NCBI GenBank assembly: GCA_009760855.2
Contig: WPIO01000496.1
Location: forward strand, 1-36,351
Source: Cristatella mucedo
Lineage: Eukaryota; Bryozoa; Phylactolaemata; Cristatellidae
Direction: 5' to 3'
Length of the DNA: 36,351 nucleotides
The notes beneath the pieces were generated by a model that worked only from the letters and a program-made list of their open reading frames with translations, was not told the DNA's origin and ran no database searches. Position 1 is the stretch's first letter. Each line of letters opens with the position of its first letter. The translations under genes and the position numbers were made by a program. Shown piece after piece: positions 1 through 11,589 of this stretch.

Positions 1-228
1 TGCTTGGGAGTTAAAGTAAATGCAAATGTCGGCTATTTATAATAACAACAGATGTATTACGTGAGGCTCTGGGTCGATGCTAGCGACTCTAATGGCTGTG
101 GATGTATACATTAGGAATCGGATGCATACTTTCACCAATTCAAGAAGTGTTACAAATCACGTAGAAGCCATTCCTTCTAGCAAGGTAATTAAAATATGTT
201 AAAACAGTGGAAGGCTATGACCTTGTAT

Positions 229-424
229 CTATTATAAATAAAATAAACAACTACCTAGGCTGATGTAACAGCATCTTTTTGTATAGTTACAGAAGAGCCC
301 TGACGGCTATCACCACCCCTTGCAGCGCAATAGAATCACCCACCGCAGGACTCGAACCCACGACCTCGGGGCCGAGGTCGTGAGAAGCAACCGCCTTTAC
401 TAGTGGCCCTTACGGCTCACTAAT
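229..424 (-). mobile_element. tRNA-derived SINE, family A, minus strand
   Basis: Read on the minus strand this starts with GTGAGCCG, passes a short hairpin made of acgacctcg and its complement, then a Pol III B-box-like GGTTCGAGTCC, a core containing AAGGGGTGGTGATAGCCGT and an A/T-rich tail (about 229-248). The same order of blocks occurs at 5429-5612, 29959-30144, 32252-32431 and 32582-32776. The tRNA-like head plus unrelated body and A/T-rich tail is the standard layout of a SINE mobilised by a LINE. Confidence 0.8.
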
Positions 425-570
425 GTGGACCTCTGCACATTCAAAGCTGTAGGTCTTAAAGCATTACAGGATGGATAACCATGGGGAGAAAAGCTGCACA
501 ATTCGGCAAGTATGGCTGGCTGGCTTAAACTTACGAGGGGCCTTGTACGTACTGACTTCCAAGTGATAAC

Positions 571-835
571 AATAAATAAAACACTTGAAAAAGTGCACCT
601 CATGAGAACTCAATCTCTCTAGGCGCTTTACATTTGGCAGCAAAAGGAAACAGATCGAAAGGTGAGTGGTTCATGCTTGATAACAGCATGAACAACTGTT
701 AGGGGGGCATTGCACAGGTTAGCATGCAAGTGGTTAGTGGCATCATGCAACAGTGTCAGCAGGGTAGCCACATGAAGAGACGAATCACAGGAACCAATAA
801 ATACGTTCTAAATAGGTGCTTTTAAAATTCTTTTT
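571..835 (-). repeat. Hairpin-tailed retroposon-like repeat, copy 1
   Basis: Shares long stretches with 22279-22551 on the same strand (ctaggcgctttacattt near one end, agcatgcaagtggttagtgg in the middle, ctaaataggtg at the far end). On the minus strand the terminal part forms a hairpin, with TAAAGCGCC pairing with a later partner, followed by an A/T-rich tail. This copy is degraded on the hairpin side. No protein is encoded. It may be a SINE or the 3' end of a LINE that uses the hairpin for reverse-transcriptase recognition. Confidence 0.65.
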
Positions 836-3800
836 AAATTTGACCAAGTCATAAAATGCATGACGCAAGTCGGGAGTTCAGGCTTTGGAATCAAACGAAC
901 TAAAACGGTCTCCAAAATTTGAGTTTTGTAGGAGGTAAGTAAACAGTAATTACGAAAATCGGGTGATGCCGCTGACGGAGGAGTAGATAATATCAGTAGG
1001 CAGGAGCCAAATATGAAGGAACCTAACAGTGAGGCGACAAAACCATGAAGTAGTTGCGTTGCTTGACTGGTAGCCAGTGCAGGTCAGCGAGCAGTGGTGT
1101 GATGTGGCAAACTGCGATGCTCACGACTGGACAAGCCTAGCTGTGGAGTTTTGCACCAGCTGGTGGGGCTGATTGCATCCTGGCGGTATGGCCCAGTACG
1201 CCAGTGAGTGCAGATGTCAGGCATGTTTATATCATTTAATGAAAGAGTTAACAAATTAATTGTACCCTTGCCACTTGTATCGACCACAATTTCCTAGAAT
1301 CACCTTGCCGATTCGGGCACACCTATTCCCAACTCTGACCCTGGTCATCATTAGCAACACTAAAAGGGGTTTCAACTGCTGCTTCCATAAAGCTCTTCAG
1401 CCTTTTATTCTTTTTTCAGTTAGACTCAGAAACAGCAGGTCAGATGCAGACAAACTGAATGCACTGAAGCTTGGCAGATTTGTGAACTCGGCAATTTAAT
1501 AGACAGTGCACCACCAGGACACCTGAAAAATTCGAACAATGTTGCATCAGAAATCTACCAAATTACTCCACTAGAAGAAAAAAAACACTTGAATCAGAGA
1601 AGATACCTTTCCTACACCGCGCTACGAAGCAATATTCGCGATTTATAAAAAACATACTGAACACAAGTTTGGGCGTTTGCCCACACAGCCACCCACTCAC
1701 CACTCATCCATACTGTGCAGTAAGGTTTCCACAAGAAGCCAGCTCTCTTGCGTATAGACCAACAGCCGCGGTTTTCTCGGGGGGAAGCATACAGCACAGT
1801 GCTGGTAACGGCCACATCTGGATTCCGAGCAATCTTCGGCTGCCAGTGGCTAAAGCTACTCGAGCACGGTTATTTTGCCAGCAGCGTGCAGGCATTAGCC
1901 TAAATCCCAGCGAACCTATCAGTGCGATGGCACCCAATGTTTGCACGTCTTCGTTTAGGCAAAAGAGGCTGTCTCGTGACGGATGTCCTGTCTCTCTGGC
2001 TTCACGCTCCTGCACAGCTTGGTAGGTAGGCTTCGTTGGCAGCAGCCTCAGAGACACGTCATGCTTACAATACAGATTCGATCAGCCAGTTGTATTCAGG
2101 GGTTCTATAATCGCCTGACGGCTCGATGATTTCTAGCATACAGTATTTATGGTCGCGCATACAGCTTACTCAGATCGGCATCTAGTGAATGGCGCTAATT
2201 CGCTGCTGCGCGTCGTACTGCTTCTGCCGGCGATTGAGGCTGCGCGCTGCACCTATAACCAGTAATAACCATGGCGGCTACCAGGCGAAGCCATAAGCTT
2301 AAGCGCTAAGCCTCTAAGCCTAGCGCAACATCCTCAATCGGCATATGCGCGGGCCGGGGCAGCATCTTGTGTGTATATACTATTGACCGGACCACTAGAG
2401 GTGTGCAAGGTTTAGGCTTTTTTTAGTGTGGGCCGGACTCCGTTTCCCTGCTCTGCCGGCAGTCACGGGTGGTGGCTTGCTTCATACCCCCCGGGCGCGC
2501 ACATCTTGTTGTCCGCGGCCAGCTGACGTTACAATGAGTGCAGTAGAGACGCGTAGCGTATCGATTTATACGTCCAGTTCACGTCATATATTTATCGTAC
2601 AAGCACCTTGCTTCGTGGAAATAGCGAGATACATAGTACGTATTCCTACTACTCGTCGAGGTCGCTGGCAGCATCGTCGGTGGCCGGTTTGTAATTAAGT
2701 CTTTTGCTGTTGTGTCCTGTCTTCTCTTCCTCAGGTGGAGCTGTATCGACGCGACGTAATGTATTGGCGGGCGTCCGTCAAGCCGTAGCATTGTCTGTGG
2801 CTCTGCCGTCCGTCGATGCAGGTTTTGGGAATTCGGCCTTCTATGACGACTCTGTCACAGGAAAGTGCGTCGTTACTGGTCTCGTCATTCAAACCACTTC
2901 CGCGAGCTTCAAGGTGGTTTAGGCGCGGTCACTAAACATGGCTGAATGTATCGTTCCTATATCTGGCGATGGTTTTTGAATTGAGGCGGCTTGAAGCCTA
3001 CGGCGTTCTTTTCGATAATTTCCTATCATCTTTGCAAGGCTTTCAGGCGCGCTTGAGAGTTTGTCCTTTTTCCCTTGCATGCGTGCAGTATGCGTGGTCA
3101 AGTCCATGTAGGGGCTCTTAGGCGCCTGTAGAGGGAAGTCCGCTATTTCAAATTGTTTTGTCGGCCTTTTTGCTTCGGCAGTTCAAGAATTTCGTGCAGT
3201 AATTTTTGGCCGTTGGCTGGTGGGGTATTTAACGTCTGGCTCATTGATGCAGTACTTTCGTCGGCCAAGATTGTGTTTCAGTTTCGCGGTCGCCAGAATT
3301 ATTCAGTTATGTGCGGCGCTGTCGTCGAGTCGGTATAGTCAACTGTCTGTCCCGAGGTTTGGGCCTCTGGCTGCTGGGTGTCATGGACTCTGTCAGGTCG
3401 TGCAAGCGCTGGTAAACGAGTCAAAGATGATGATAATAATGGAGTAATAATCCAATGTCTGTTTATAGGTGCGTCGAGAGAGACATCCGAATTCCCCAAT
3501 ATAGGAAATTTCGCTCATGTCCCCAAAGGAAACTGTGCCCATGGTTTGTGATTACATGTACAATTCAGCACAGGATAAGCGCGAAAAGGAATCTATGTAA
3601 CGGAGGAGCTTACGGTGAATACCTGTGAGACGAGGGTGCTTTTTAGCCACTATCATTAAACGTAGTGGCTTCAGTAGACGGGGTCGGGACGGCCAGTCGG
3701 GAACGAGCAGTTCTAGGACTTTTGGACAGATTGGCGGTAAGCTACACACGCAACTAACTGAAGGCACGGTTCTTTCAGATCTTAGGCTGGTAGATGCTTA

Positions 3801-4690
3801 GAGGTTAAGGGCTAATATACTGATCGAGGAGAGGAGGAGGCACTATGGACAAAGCCGGTGGGAGGGATTTCTTTTGGTAGGCCCCATCTTGCAGCATAGA
3901 AGAGTGGGAAGTAGCGAAGAAAGGGAGCGACAAAACATTGGAGGTGCAGATGACGATGATGGGGAGCAGGCCACTTAGTGAATTGGGAGTTGCGGTGGGG
4001 GGGAGCGACAAGGGGGGGGATGGTAGGGGAGGGGAGAAGGGGTATTGTGTTGCGATTGCTGCGTTCACGATACTGCGAAGGCCTGGCTGAGGAGTGTTTA
4101 TGCATCCAGCTGTGAGCGCCCTTTTTTGCCACAGGCAGGGAAAATACCTGCTACTAGTGGAGTTACTCAAAAATGTAGACTGGTATGTCACAAATGTGTA
4201 AATCAGCTTGGCTGCTGCATCCTTGTATAAGCATGCCCAAATTGTGCAAGACGAATATATAGCTGGGAAAGTACTTAGACTAGGACTGTGCAACCTAAAG
4301 CGGGTGTTCGAGCGAAAAATCTCTTTTTAGACATTTGCACTCGATTGTTGTGGCAGAGACTACAGGAGATATGTATGTCGGTCGAGCCCATTTTGAGGGT
4401 TAAGCTTTCTAACTTATGAGAACATTGGGTTTGCCCATTACATCGTGTTTAGGGACTCCCTAACAGCTTTGTATGTAAGTAGGAACCTGGAGCCCCGAAA
4501 TGCTTGTGGCATGAAAGACATTGGGTAGTGATTATTTATCTTCCAACCAGGTGGCTACCGTGATACTCATCTACCTCTTCCCCACTTGTGGTAGTTGATG
4601 TTTCTAGTGATACTTCGGTTGTCACAATCTTGTTGTTTTCTGTGATGTATGCACAGTGAATTAAAGATTGCATGATTCCGTTGCCACATT
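836..4690. other. Noncoding 5' flank or first intron of the hyccin gene
   Basis: The open frames here are short, start at random positions and match nothing I recognise; they overlap in several frames, as expected by chance. One decent splice acceptor-like site (pyrimidine run ending in cag near 2735) precedes an open frame that runs to 2922, but its translation is not recognisable. A missing first exon of the hyccin gene could lie here. Apart from the CpG-rich patch listed separately I see no feature. Confidence 0.4.
2150..2900. promoter_or_regulatory. CpG-rich patch, possible promoter region
   Basis: CpG dinucleotides are visibly denser here than in the A/T-rich flanks, with clusters such as gcgcgtcgta, ccccgggcgcgc and ccgcggcc. 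A TGACGT (CRE-like) element lies near 2523. It sits upstream of the first hyccin exons I can detect, so it could be the promoter, but no transcription start, TATA box at a sensible distance or first exon is demonstrable. Confidence 0.2.
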
Positions 4691-4699
4691 TTTATAGCA

Positions 4700-4800
4700 G
4701 TTAAGAGACATGACGGCTAACACCTGCGTTAGCAGTGGGCACTAAAGAATCGCCTGATGTTGCACTAGAAACCTGTGACCCGGGTCGTAAAGTATGAATA
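4700..4800 (-). mobile_element. Degenerate SINE fragment, minus strand
   Basis: Short matches to the family A SINE in the right order on the minus strand: gacggctaacacc (core 'ggtgatagccgt'), gcagtgggcactaaagaatcgcc, and gtgacccgggtcgt at the place of the anticodon-like hairpin. Heavily mutated, with neither end defined. Confidence 0.45.
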
Positions 4801-5428
4801 ACTTGCCTCTCGGCCTTAAACTTAGGAGCTCTGTGCTGCCATTTTTTTCTATCCAATTGTATGAGTACCAAAGTATGTTTCTATGCATCTTAGAATTGAT
4901 ATTTTACTGGAAGATTTTGGAAAATAAATGTAGCAATGGCTAGTTGTTTCCTTGAACGTAAAACAAGAGTGGACGAGGTCACGTCTGGTCTGTTTAGGGA
5001 GTTGAGCCCTTGCGATTTGATTTCGAAACGAGCATTGTAGGCCACCACTGTTAGTGGATAGGCTTGTATGGGATTACTTGTGATATTCTGGATGTTTTCG
5101 CATTTCAGGTAGATCCCTCTGCCAACAATGATCGTTCATCAGCAGGCGTTAGTGGTTGCAGAAATCACTGTCACCATGGTGGATATTGAGAGTTCAAGTA
5201 CGACATCGGGGATTTCTTCGTGGGTACGTGTATAGAGGTAGGTATTGGTCTTTGAAGTCGTGGGGGGAGATGAAGCAGATGCTCCTGGCTAATAGTTTCT
5301 TCGTAGTGACTCTCGTAGCGCGTATAAAAAGCCGTGCCTGCATACTAATTATGCCCCCTTACCAACATGCACAACTCACTCCTATGTATCAGCCTAGTGT
5401 AACCTTCAACGGTCTCTCTGCTACCATG

Positions 5429-5612
5429 GTGAGCCGTGATCCGTGGCACACTAGGTAAGGCGGTTGCTTTCACGACCTCGGTCTCGAGGTCGTGGGGTCG
5501 ATTCCTGCCGTGGGCGATCCCTTATCTCCCCTTTCAAGCGGTGGTGATAGCCGTAAAGGCTGTTCTGTCGCTATACCAAAAGAGGGTGTTTAAAATATTT
5601 TATTTATTTATA
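5429..5612 (+). mobile_element. tRNA-derived SINE, family A, plus strand
   Basis: Well-preserved copy: GTGAGCCGTGAT head, A-box-like GTGGCACACTAGGTAAGGCG, a perfect hairpin of acgacctcg with cgaggtcgt, a B box GGTCGATTCC (one base short of the usual GGTTCGATTCC), the core GGTGGTGATAGCCGTAAAGG, and a TTTATTTATTTA tail. The head is the tRNA-like Pol III promoter; no ORF is expected. Confidence 0.88.
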
Positions 5613-5791
5613 TGTGGAATCTTTGGGCCTTAGCAGACTTGAGTGAATGCACAATTGGTGGCAATTTGCTTTTGCTTTGAGAGTGTGGAGATTTTGTTGT
5701 CTGTGATTGCTCTGTACCCGTGGCTTGTTTTTGGTGTGGGTGCTCAGTATTGTTGTGTGTATATGCTTTGAGTGTGTTCATGTTTTTGTAT

Positions 5792-5792
<1 letters not shown>

Positions 5793-5887
<95 letters not shown>

Positions 5888-5908
5888 AATGTGTGTGTGT
5901 GTTGTGGT

Positions 5909-5956
<48 letters not shown>
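5793..5956 (+). repeat. (GT)n microsatellite
   Basis: About 160 bases of alternating GT with three short interruptions (near 5836, 5887 and 5902). It starts about 180 bases after a SINE tail. The long Cys-Val reading frames seen here are simply the repeat translated and are not genes. Confidence 0.97.
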
Positions 5957-5957
<1 letters not shown>

Positions 5958-6265
5958 CGGCAAGTTTGTGGGCTGAGTGAGTCGCGCTAGGTGTGAGTGC
6001 AAGTATTGTTGCCTATTTGAGTGTTAGTGCGAGTGTCTATACATGTGGACGTATATGTACGTGCGTGCTAGCCCGTCTGTAAGTGTACGTGCCAGTGCAC
6101 GCTCACTTACATCCAGAAGCCTGAATGCACAGGGTATGCATATGTGCTTTTTACTACTAAGTCTGGCATCTGTATTTGCCCATTGCATCTGCCCCTGTTA
6201 ATTGCATTTAAAGGTGCCAGAAATGTGATCCCAGCACTGTAAGTGAACCTTGTTTAGAGGCTCAG

Positions 6266-6334
6266 CCAGCTCTTACTCGGTGGCTTCGTGACAGAAATAT
6301 ATGCCTACCATATATACCATATTTTCAGCGGTCT
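6266..6334 (+). CDS. FAM126: Hyccin N-terminal exon (tentative)
   Basis: Following a possible acceptor (…ggctcag), the frame reads PALTRWLRDRNICLP and on to about Ser. This resembles the start of human hyccin, where a Trp-Leu pair (EEWL) is followed by an acidic residue and then Leu-Pro. The spacing W-L-x-(D/E)-x4-L-P is close. The exon would end at a GTAGCT donor and be followed by a 37-base intron. The match is short, so the assignment rests mainly on order: the next exons continue the same protein. Neither the initiator Met nor the upstream boundary is known; acceptors at 6257 or 6265 both work. Confidence 0.35.
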
Positions 6335-6371
6335 GTAGCTGCATCCTCTCTGTCCGGTGGGTGTTAAGCAG

Positions 6372-6444
6372 ACTTTGGACGACGCTCTCGGCAAGAATGC
6401 TGATGCACTATTTAACCTCTTTGAAAAGCGGATCCATAGATAAA
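6372..6444 (+). CDS. FAM126: Hyccin N-terminal exon 2 (tentative, apparent frame problem)
   Basis: After a CAG acceptor the frame reads TLDDALGKNADALFNLFEKR. It aligns with the human segment that runs from the N-L pair through SSLVSSLYKVI, with Leu and aromatic residues at matching spacing. The exon ends at a consensus GTAAGT donor (6445), the best in the region. As written, the frame meets TAA one base before that donor. Losing one A from the AAAA run at 6424-6427 would give a 72-base phase-0 exon, which fits the phase-0 start of the exon at 11141. This may be a sequence error, a real frameshift, or a sign that the model is slightly wrong. Confidence 0.42.
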
Positions 6445-8711
6445 GTAAGTGTAAAATATTGCACCTGGGTTCTCTTGCTCCAGCCATCGTATCCACGAGC
6501 TAAGCAGTTTTTGGTTATTGTGTTTGCCTAGAGCGTTTAAAGATACCAACAGTTTATAGAGCAAATCGAGTTGGTATGCTTGTGCAATTGCTGCCCCAAT
6601 GCTCTAACTCACAGGCCTCACTAGTGGTCCTGTTTGATTGCTGTTTTACACATTAATTTTCATTAACAAGCATGCCTGTTTCTGATTGCTTGTTTACTGC
6701 TTGCACTTCTATTGACTCTTCAGTCAGAAACACAGGTGCAACTTGCTGGTAATTGTCTTGTTAAATTGACTGTTATGCCTGCTTACCGGGGCATTGCTGG
6801 GCAGTTGTTTTAACTGCCCTTGTTTCTTTGTATGTAAGTGCTTGATTCCACTGCACCAGCAGCAGCATCTTGCCTTGCTGTTGGTGCTTTCACTCATCTG
6901 AAATATAATTATAAATATAACTTACAGAGCTCCCTTAAGAGAATCTGATCTCTATTCATGCACTTCACATATGCCACACGGCTCGATCCCACAAACTCGG
7001 TCATCAAATGCATTCACCTTGACCTCGGTTGGGGCGAACGCCCAACCACTTAAAACACTTAGCCGCATTACAGCTGGACTGCTTTTGTTTTATTGACTAG
7101 TTTCAGTCTCACGAGCCAATGAGAAGTGAATGGAATTGATAGCCTACCTAAATTTTGTTGCATGCCATCTAACCGGTTGTTGTTGACAGCTGTATTAGTT
7201 GGAATGTGCCATCGATAGGGAGCTGTAAGCTGGTTTGCAAGGTGCTGAGCTTTCTGAGCTGCATCTGGTAGCAGAAACATGGGTCAATGTGAAAATGCAT
7301 TACTGTAATCTCTACTTTAAAGTTTTTTTCTTAGCCCATGCAATCTTCATATTTCCTTGCATGCGCTCCGAGAGTCTCTCAGGCGTTGAGTGGGCTATTG
7401 AAAGCAACTCCAGTTAGTCTTCGTGACTTTACAGAGTTTGCGGGCGGAGATTCATGTTCTTCAGATTTGTGTGGAAAATCATAAGGCTTCGCGATCCAGA
7501 GACTCGGGTTCGTGGGTTACGTTTTTAGATTTTACAAAATGAGCCTGGTATGTTTAAGTGAAACATTTTTTGGATCGATGAGCAAACCATCTGCTATCTA
7601 GTTTGCAGAGATGGCTTTGCAAGATGCTTATTAGTCTGACTGTTGGCTCTGTGGGATGAGCTGCTTCTACAGTGGTGATTTCTCCCAAGATTCATGGTTG
7701 TACTGAGTGCTTGTTTATTGCCCAGTGAATGTTCTCCACACTGAAAGTTCTGCTAAGCTATGAGACCGTGTTAAGGCTTGTTGTAAGGCTCGTGACGATG
7801 CACTCAATTAAACGTTATGGACTAGTGGTAACGGAAATTGAACAATGCTAACCTAGACATCAGGAGCAAGTTGATGGACTTTTACCACGGTGAATCAAGT
7901 GCACTTAAGACTCAGTGCATTTCATATTGAGAATGTCTATAGCAGCCATTAAGAGTGTGACTGTTAGGTGCGGTTTGTTTGACGTATAAAGTTAACTGGC
8001 CCTGAAGAAAGCTGTCATTGCAAAGGGCATGCAGCAGTGGAACTAAGCAAGCCATGTACAGTGGCTACGTTCAACTGTGACTCTCCTTATGGTATCATAC
8101 TGAGTTGTAACACATTTCTTTCTGCCTGCGCAAAAATGTTGCTGACTCAAAAAGCCTGCACCGGATGGCAACCGGTTTAAGAATTCTTAGAGATCTACCT
8201 GCATCGCCTCGGCTTCAGTGTCGGCCTATTTTAGAAAGTGCAGTAGTGCATTAATTGAAGTCGCTTGTCGTCAAATAATGGTTTTTATGCTAATCAGAAT
8301 TGATGGTATTTGCGCAGCCTGGCCATTGCCTGGGCTTCCAACTTTTTGCCATCGGCTCGGAACACGACTAGAAGTTGACTTTGCAGCAATCGTTGTAGCT
8401 CGAGTGGACATTCAAACAGTATCTGAACATTATAGAGTGGGCTAATGATTGTAAAATACCAACAGCTGTCGTTCAATGTTATTCTTGCGTATGAACTCGC
8501 CGGTTTTGTCTTGTGAATGCAGTTAGCAATGGGCACTATGCTGCTTCAGCACCTGTTTCAATAAAGTGCCTCAATGACAGCAAAACGTTGTGGCCTATAT
8601 TGATTTTTGCAATGATATCGTCTCCTCTCAGACTGTGGCAATGTAGTTATTGATTAGCAAATCTGCAAGCTTTGGAAAGCTATGTGGGGTGATAGTTCTG
8701 GTTCTTGTCCT
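6445..8711. other. FAM126: Hyccin intron, first part
   Basis: No convincing exon or repeat family. Open frames are short and unrelated to each other. A stretch near 6970-7050 vaguely resembles a minus-strand SINE but is too decayed to call. Confidence 0.4.
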
Positions 8712-8842
8712 TGTGGTGAGGCAGGCCCTTGCACTTAACGACCGAGTTTCATGGTTTTAAATCCTGCAGAGGGCAATCCTTTAGTGCCCACTGCAAGCGA
8801 TGGTGATAGCCTTTAAGGCTCTTCTGCCCGAAATAAACTAAG
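8712..8842 (+). mobile_element. Degenerate SINE, family A, plus strand
   Basis: Contains GGCAATCCTTTAGTGCCCACTG, here noted as its parts ggcaatcc and gtgcccactgcaagcg, then gatggtgatagcctttaagg and ctcttctg, matching the core of the intact copies at 5429 and 29959. The tRNA-like head (gttttaaatcctgcag in place of the B box) is mutated and the tail is short. Confidence 0.7.
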
Positions 8843-9756
8843 ACTTAGCTAACCTGGTTGTGTATTATGCATTCTTGTGTATGCAAAACCAAAAAGATGA
8901 TGATGATAACATAACCATAATTATGTTTTTAATTGTGCCCAAAACCAAATTTCTATTCTGGCGCTCTGTAGCTTGCTGCAAGGGCAGCATTAACCGAGAG
9001 TTAATTATAACCAAGGTATTATAATAATAACAATAAGTCTTTTGTATAAAGCCTTGAGAGAACTATATCTAAACACAGGTGCCCTACAACGTACTGCAAG
9101 AGAAGCAATAACAAGTAGTTAATGAAATGCAAGTTATCCTGCCTAGGTAAGCATGCGAAAGCAAACAGTTGTCATGCTAGGGAAAACTTACAAAGTGCAC
9201 AAAAGGCTCAGCTGTCTTGATTTGTTTGCCTTTTAAAATTGGTTGCAGACCAGCAAGTTTCGTAGTTCATTGCTGAAATGTAAGCCGTTTTGCCCAGAAC
9301 TCCTCGAATGAAACCCTTCGAATCTCTAAATCTTCGAATCTCGAGTCTATTAATTCCTCCAACCGTCGGCTACCTATGGTTATCCATCGTCCCCAAGTGC
9401 CAGGACATGCTTTATTATTAATTTATCAGATCTAATTTTGATCACGCCTTCCAGGAATCTTCTCTTGCTTACACTGGGTGATATCGACATTCATTTTGAT
9501 AATCCTCTAATACCAGTTTTTTTTTTTCATTAACTGATTATTTTTTCTCTTGTGGTCATTTATACTAGCCCACTCACGTTAAAGGACACACACACTCTCG
9601 ATCACATTTTCCCTGCAATGGTACACTGTAAACTCCTGCTATCACCAATCTATCTGTCTACACTATATCTCTTCTTCGGTATAAAATATAGCATTGAATC
9701 GCTAAGCCTGATTAGCCTTTATATTAAAGCTGTTTGCAAAAACCAATCTTCCTAAT

Positions 9757-9885
9757 GTAATGTATCTCCGTCTGTAACTCCACAAAGTCACAAAGACCAC
9801 GTGGGTGTTACGCAGGAGAGTTTTGTATAGCGCACTCACAGCCTAAGCGGCTTTCGGTACGCATTCGGTAGCCAACAGATTCCTG
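9757..9885 (-). mobile_element. 3' end of L2/CR1-like LINE, minus strand
   Basis: Nearly the same sequence as 14290-14390 and, in the opposite orientation, 34880-34994: on the minus strand it has ctgttggctaccgaatgcg, ggctgtgagtgcgctataca and gactttgtggagttac, ending in ggagatacatta. Only the last 130 bases or so of the element are present, the usual outcome of 5' truncation during target-primed reverse transcription. Confidence 0.75.
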
Positions 9886-10194
9886 TCCACTTCTGCTTAA
9901 CCCTACGTCTGATATATCCTTCTTACTTAAAAGTCTACAATATAGCACGCGCCGATGTTCCGGACGAATTTGGTCGTCTGACTAAGCACATTGTACACCG
10001 AGGCCAAGATAGGCTATAATTTACTGCAGATGTGTTTAACTAGCTAGGAGTGCTTAAGCGATGACTTGAAAAAGCATATACAAGTCTCAGTGTCAAGTTT
10101 AGTTTCGAACTTACAATATACAATCATAGCTGCACTATAAACCAAATGTCCGATGTCGACCATCAACCATCTCTTTCACCAATTTCAAGTCAGC

Positions 10195-10563
10195 ATCATA
10201 CCTAGCGACCTTGTCGATATCCATCGTTTTTCTAGTTTCTTTGTCACCAAAATTGAAAAAATCAGGCTCCATCCCCTAAGGTGACTCTTACTGAAGTCTT
10301 TGTCCTCTCTATTCCTTGGTCTTCCGCAATGTTTACCTTCACCTTCAAGCCTTTCCTGCTGCACTAATTTCGAAATTCATCGTTACCAGTCTAAGAAGAC
10401 TCTTAGCTCTGTAGACCTAATGCCTGCTGTTCTAGTTCTGCAATGCATAGATTTGCTGCTGCTTTGCATAGCTAATATAGTAAGTCTTTTATTAGTATTA
10501 GGTTATGTCTCAGCATTTTTCAAGGAGGCTATATTGGGCTGCTTATTAGGAACTCTACATTAG
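10195..10563 (+). pseudogene. L2/CR1-like LINE reverse transcriptase fragment (N-terminal part)
   Basis: Translates with frame changes to pieces parallel to the LINE copy at 35443-35874: DLVDIHRFSSFFVTKIEKIR, then SKKTLSSVDLMPAVLVLQCI, DLLLLCIANIV and FFKEAILGCLL. In this LINE class the block is 'S-P-L-D-P-(I/M)-P-(T)…C(I/L)D-L-L-L-P-(V/C)-I…F-K-x-A-x-V-x-P-L-L-K-K', the region just before the catalytic palm. The copy is truncated at both ends, lacks the (F/Y)xDD motif, and lies in an intron of the hyccin gene in the sense orientation. Confidence 0.75.
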
Positions 10564-10820
10564 GCCTGAATGCTCTCATTTTATAATTTGATCTTGTCAA
10601 TAGGCATAGTCGACAGTTGAAAACATTATCCTTTAGTGTGCTACGTTATTTCTTAGGTGTTTTGGACTGATGTACTCTTAGTTTAAGTCAATAGTATTGT
10701 TTTAAAGTCTATCCGGCATCATGGAGCTGTGAATACAAGTTATAGGCTCTTATGGGTTGCTTGTCGAATAAGGTAAAGTAAATTTCGGCTGATAAATAGC
10801 CTCATTTGTGTAGCCGGCAA

Positions 10821-10943
10821 AGGAACCGTAGCTGCTATCACTGCTGCTTGCTGGGTGCAATAAAATAATTGCCTGCTGCTGAGCTTGAACGCATGACCCG
10901 AGACGTGAAGTGCAAGCATAATTTTACACCTAGACTAAGACCC
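10821..10943 (-). mobile_element. SINE, family B, minus strand
   Basis: On the minus strand it parallels the SINE at 15474-15655: a (C)CTCGGGTCTTAGTCTAGG head, a degenerate B box (GCGTTCAAGCTC), then a paired GCAGGCAATTATTT and AGCAGTGATAGCAGCTACGG. The family shares its design with family A but differs in most bases. It lies about 200 bases upstream of a hyccin exon. Confidence 0.6.
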
Positions 10944-11140
10944 GAGGTATGGAGACCTGCTCGGCACGGTCGATCAGCCTCGACTTCTAATACGGCTTTG
11001 TCTCCATCAGTGTCTCTGTCTGCTTTTCTGTTCTTTCTTTTGGACTAGGCTGATTGGTTGCGCCACTGGTATCCCTTGTCGGTCGGCACGCCTGGCAGCA
11101 CTTCGTTGCTAATCAAGTGGTCTGCGCATTCTTGCCGTAG

Positions 11141-11275
11141 GTGACTGACCGAGTCTGCTGCCATCTGCTGTCGCTGTATCGAACCAGAGAGTCCGAACTG
11201 TGCCACTACACTATGGAACTCGTACCGGCCATGATCTGGTCATACCTGCTCGCAGTGTCGACCAACATGAAAAAG
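11141..11275 (+). CDS. FAM126: Hyccin exon: VCCHLL…IWSYLLAVS segment
   Basis: Hyccin is the plasma-membrane scaffold that, with TTC7 and EFR3, holds and activates phosphatidylinositol 4-kinase III-alpha. The exon lies between acceptor cttgccgtag and donor AAG|GTATTG, is 135 bases long and phase 0 at both ends, and encodes 45 residues. It includes VCCHLLSLYRTRESEL and LVPAMIWSYLLAVS, which align without gaps to human VCHQLFEFYRSGEEQL and FLPELIWCYLAVS. This is one of the strongest matches in the window. The segment belongs to the alpha-helical N-terminal domain that packs on TTC7. The next exon in phase is at 13707. Confidence 0.85.
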
Positions 11276-11589
11276 GTATTGTCTAGCGTGGGGCCAGGGC
11301 CTGCTGTCAGGGAACCGCTAGTGCTTCAGCATCTGCTGGACTGCATCTGCTGCGTTCACTCTGTGTGCCCGGAGCCCTAGTTGGTCTACCGTTGCTTGTG
11401 CTGTGTGCGCATGGCCACTGGGTCCGTCTCTCTTAATTTGTGAACCCTGTTTATTTGGCGATGCTACTCACTGTGACATCTTTGAACTGCATTTCTGACG
11501 TGATCCTAACCTCTTGGCTGGCTGCTCCTCCAGCTGCAGTGGTTAGAGTGTGCTCTGGGCGTGTTAATGAATTCCTAAATAACTTGGTA

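Noticed and set aside
2735-2922. Possible first hyccin exon after a strong pyrimidine tract and CAG
   Set aside because: None of the three frames resembles the hyccin N-terminus, and no donor in a sensible phase follows.
5608-5980. Overlapping Cys/Val and Thr/His-rich open frames
   Set aside because: They are translations of the (GT)n microsatellite on both strands.
6961-7045. Possible minus-strand SINE (gatcccacaaactcggtc, gacctcggttggggcg)
   Set aside because: Only two short words match, in unclear order, and no body or tail can be followed.
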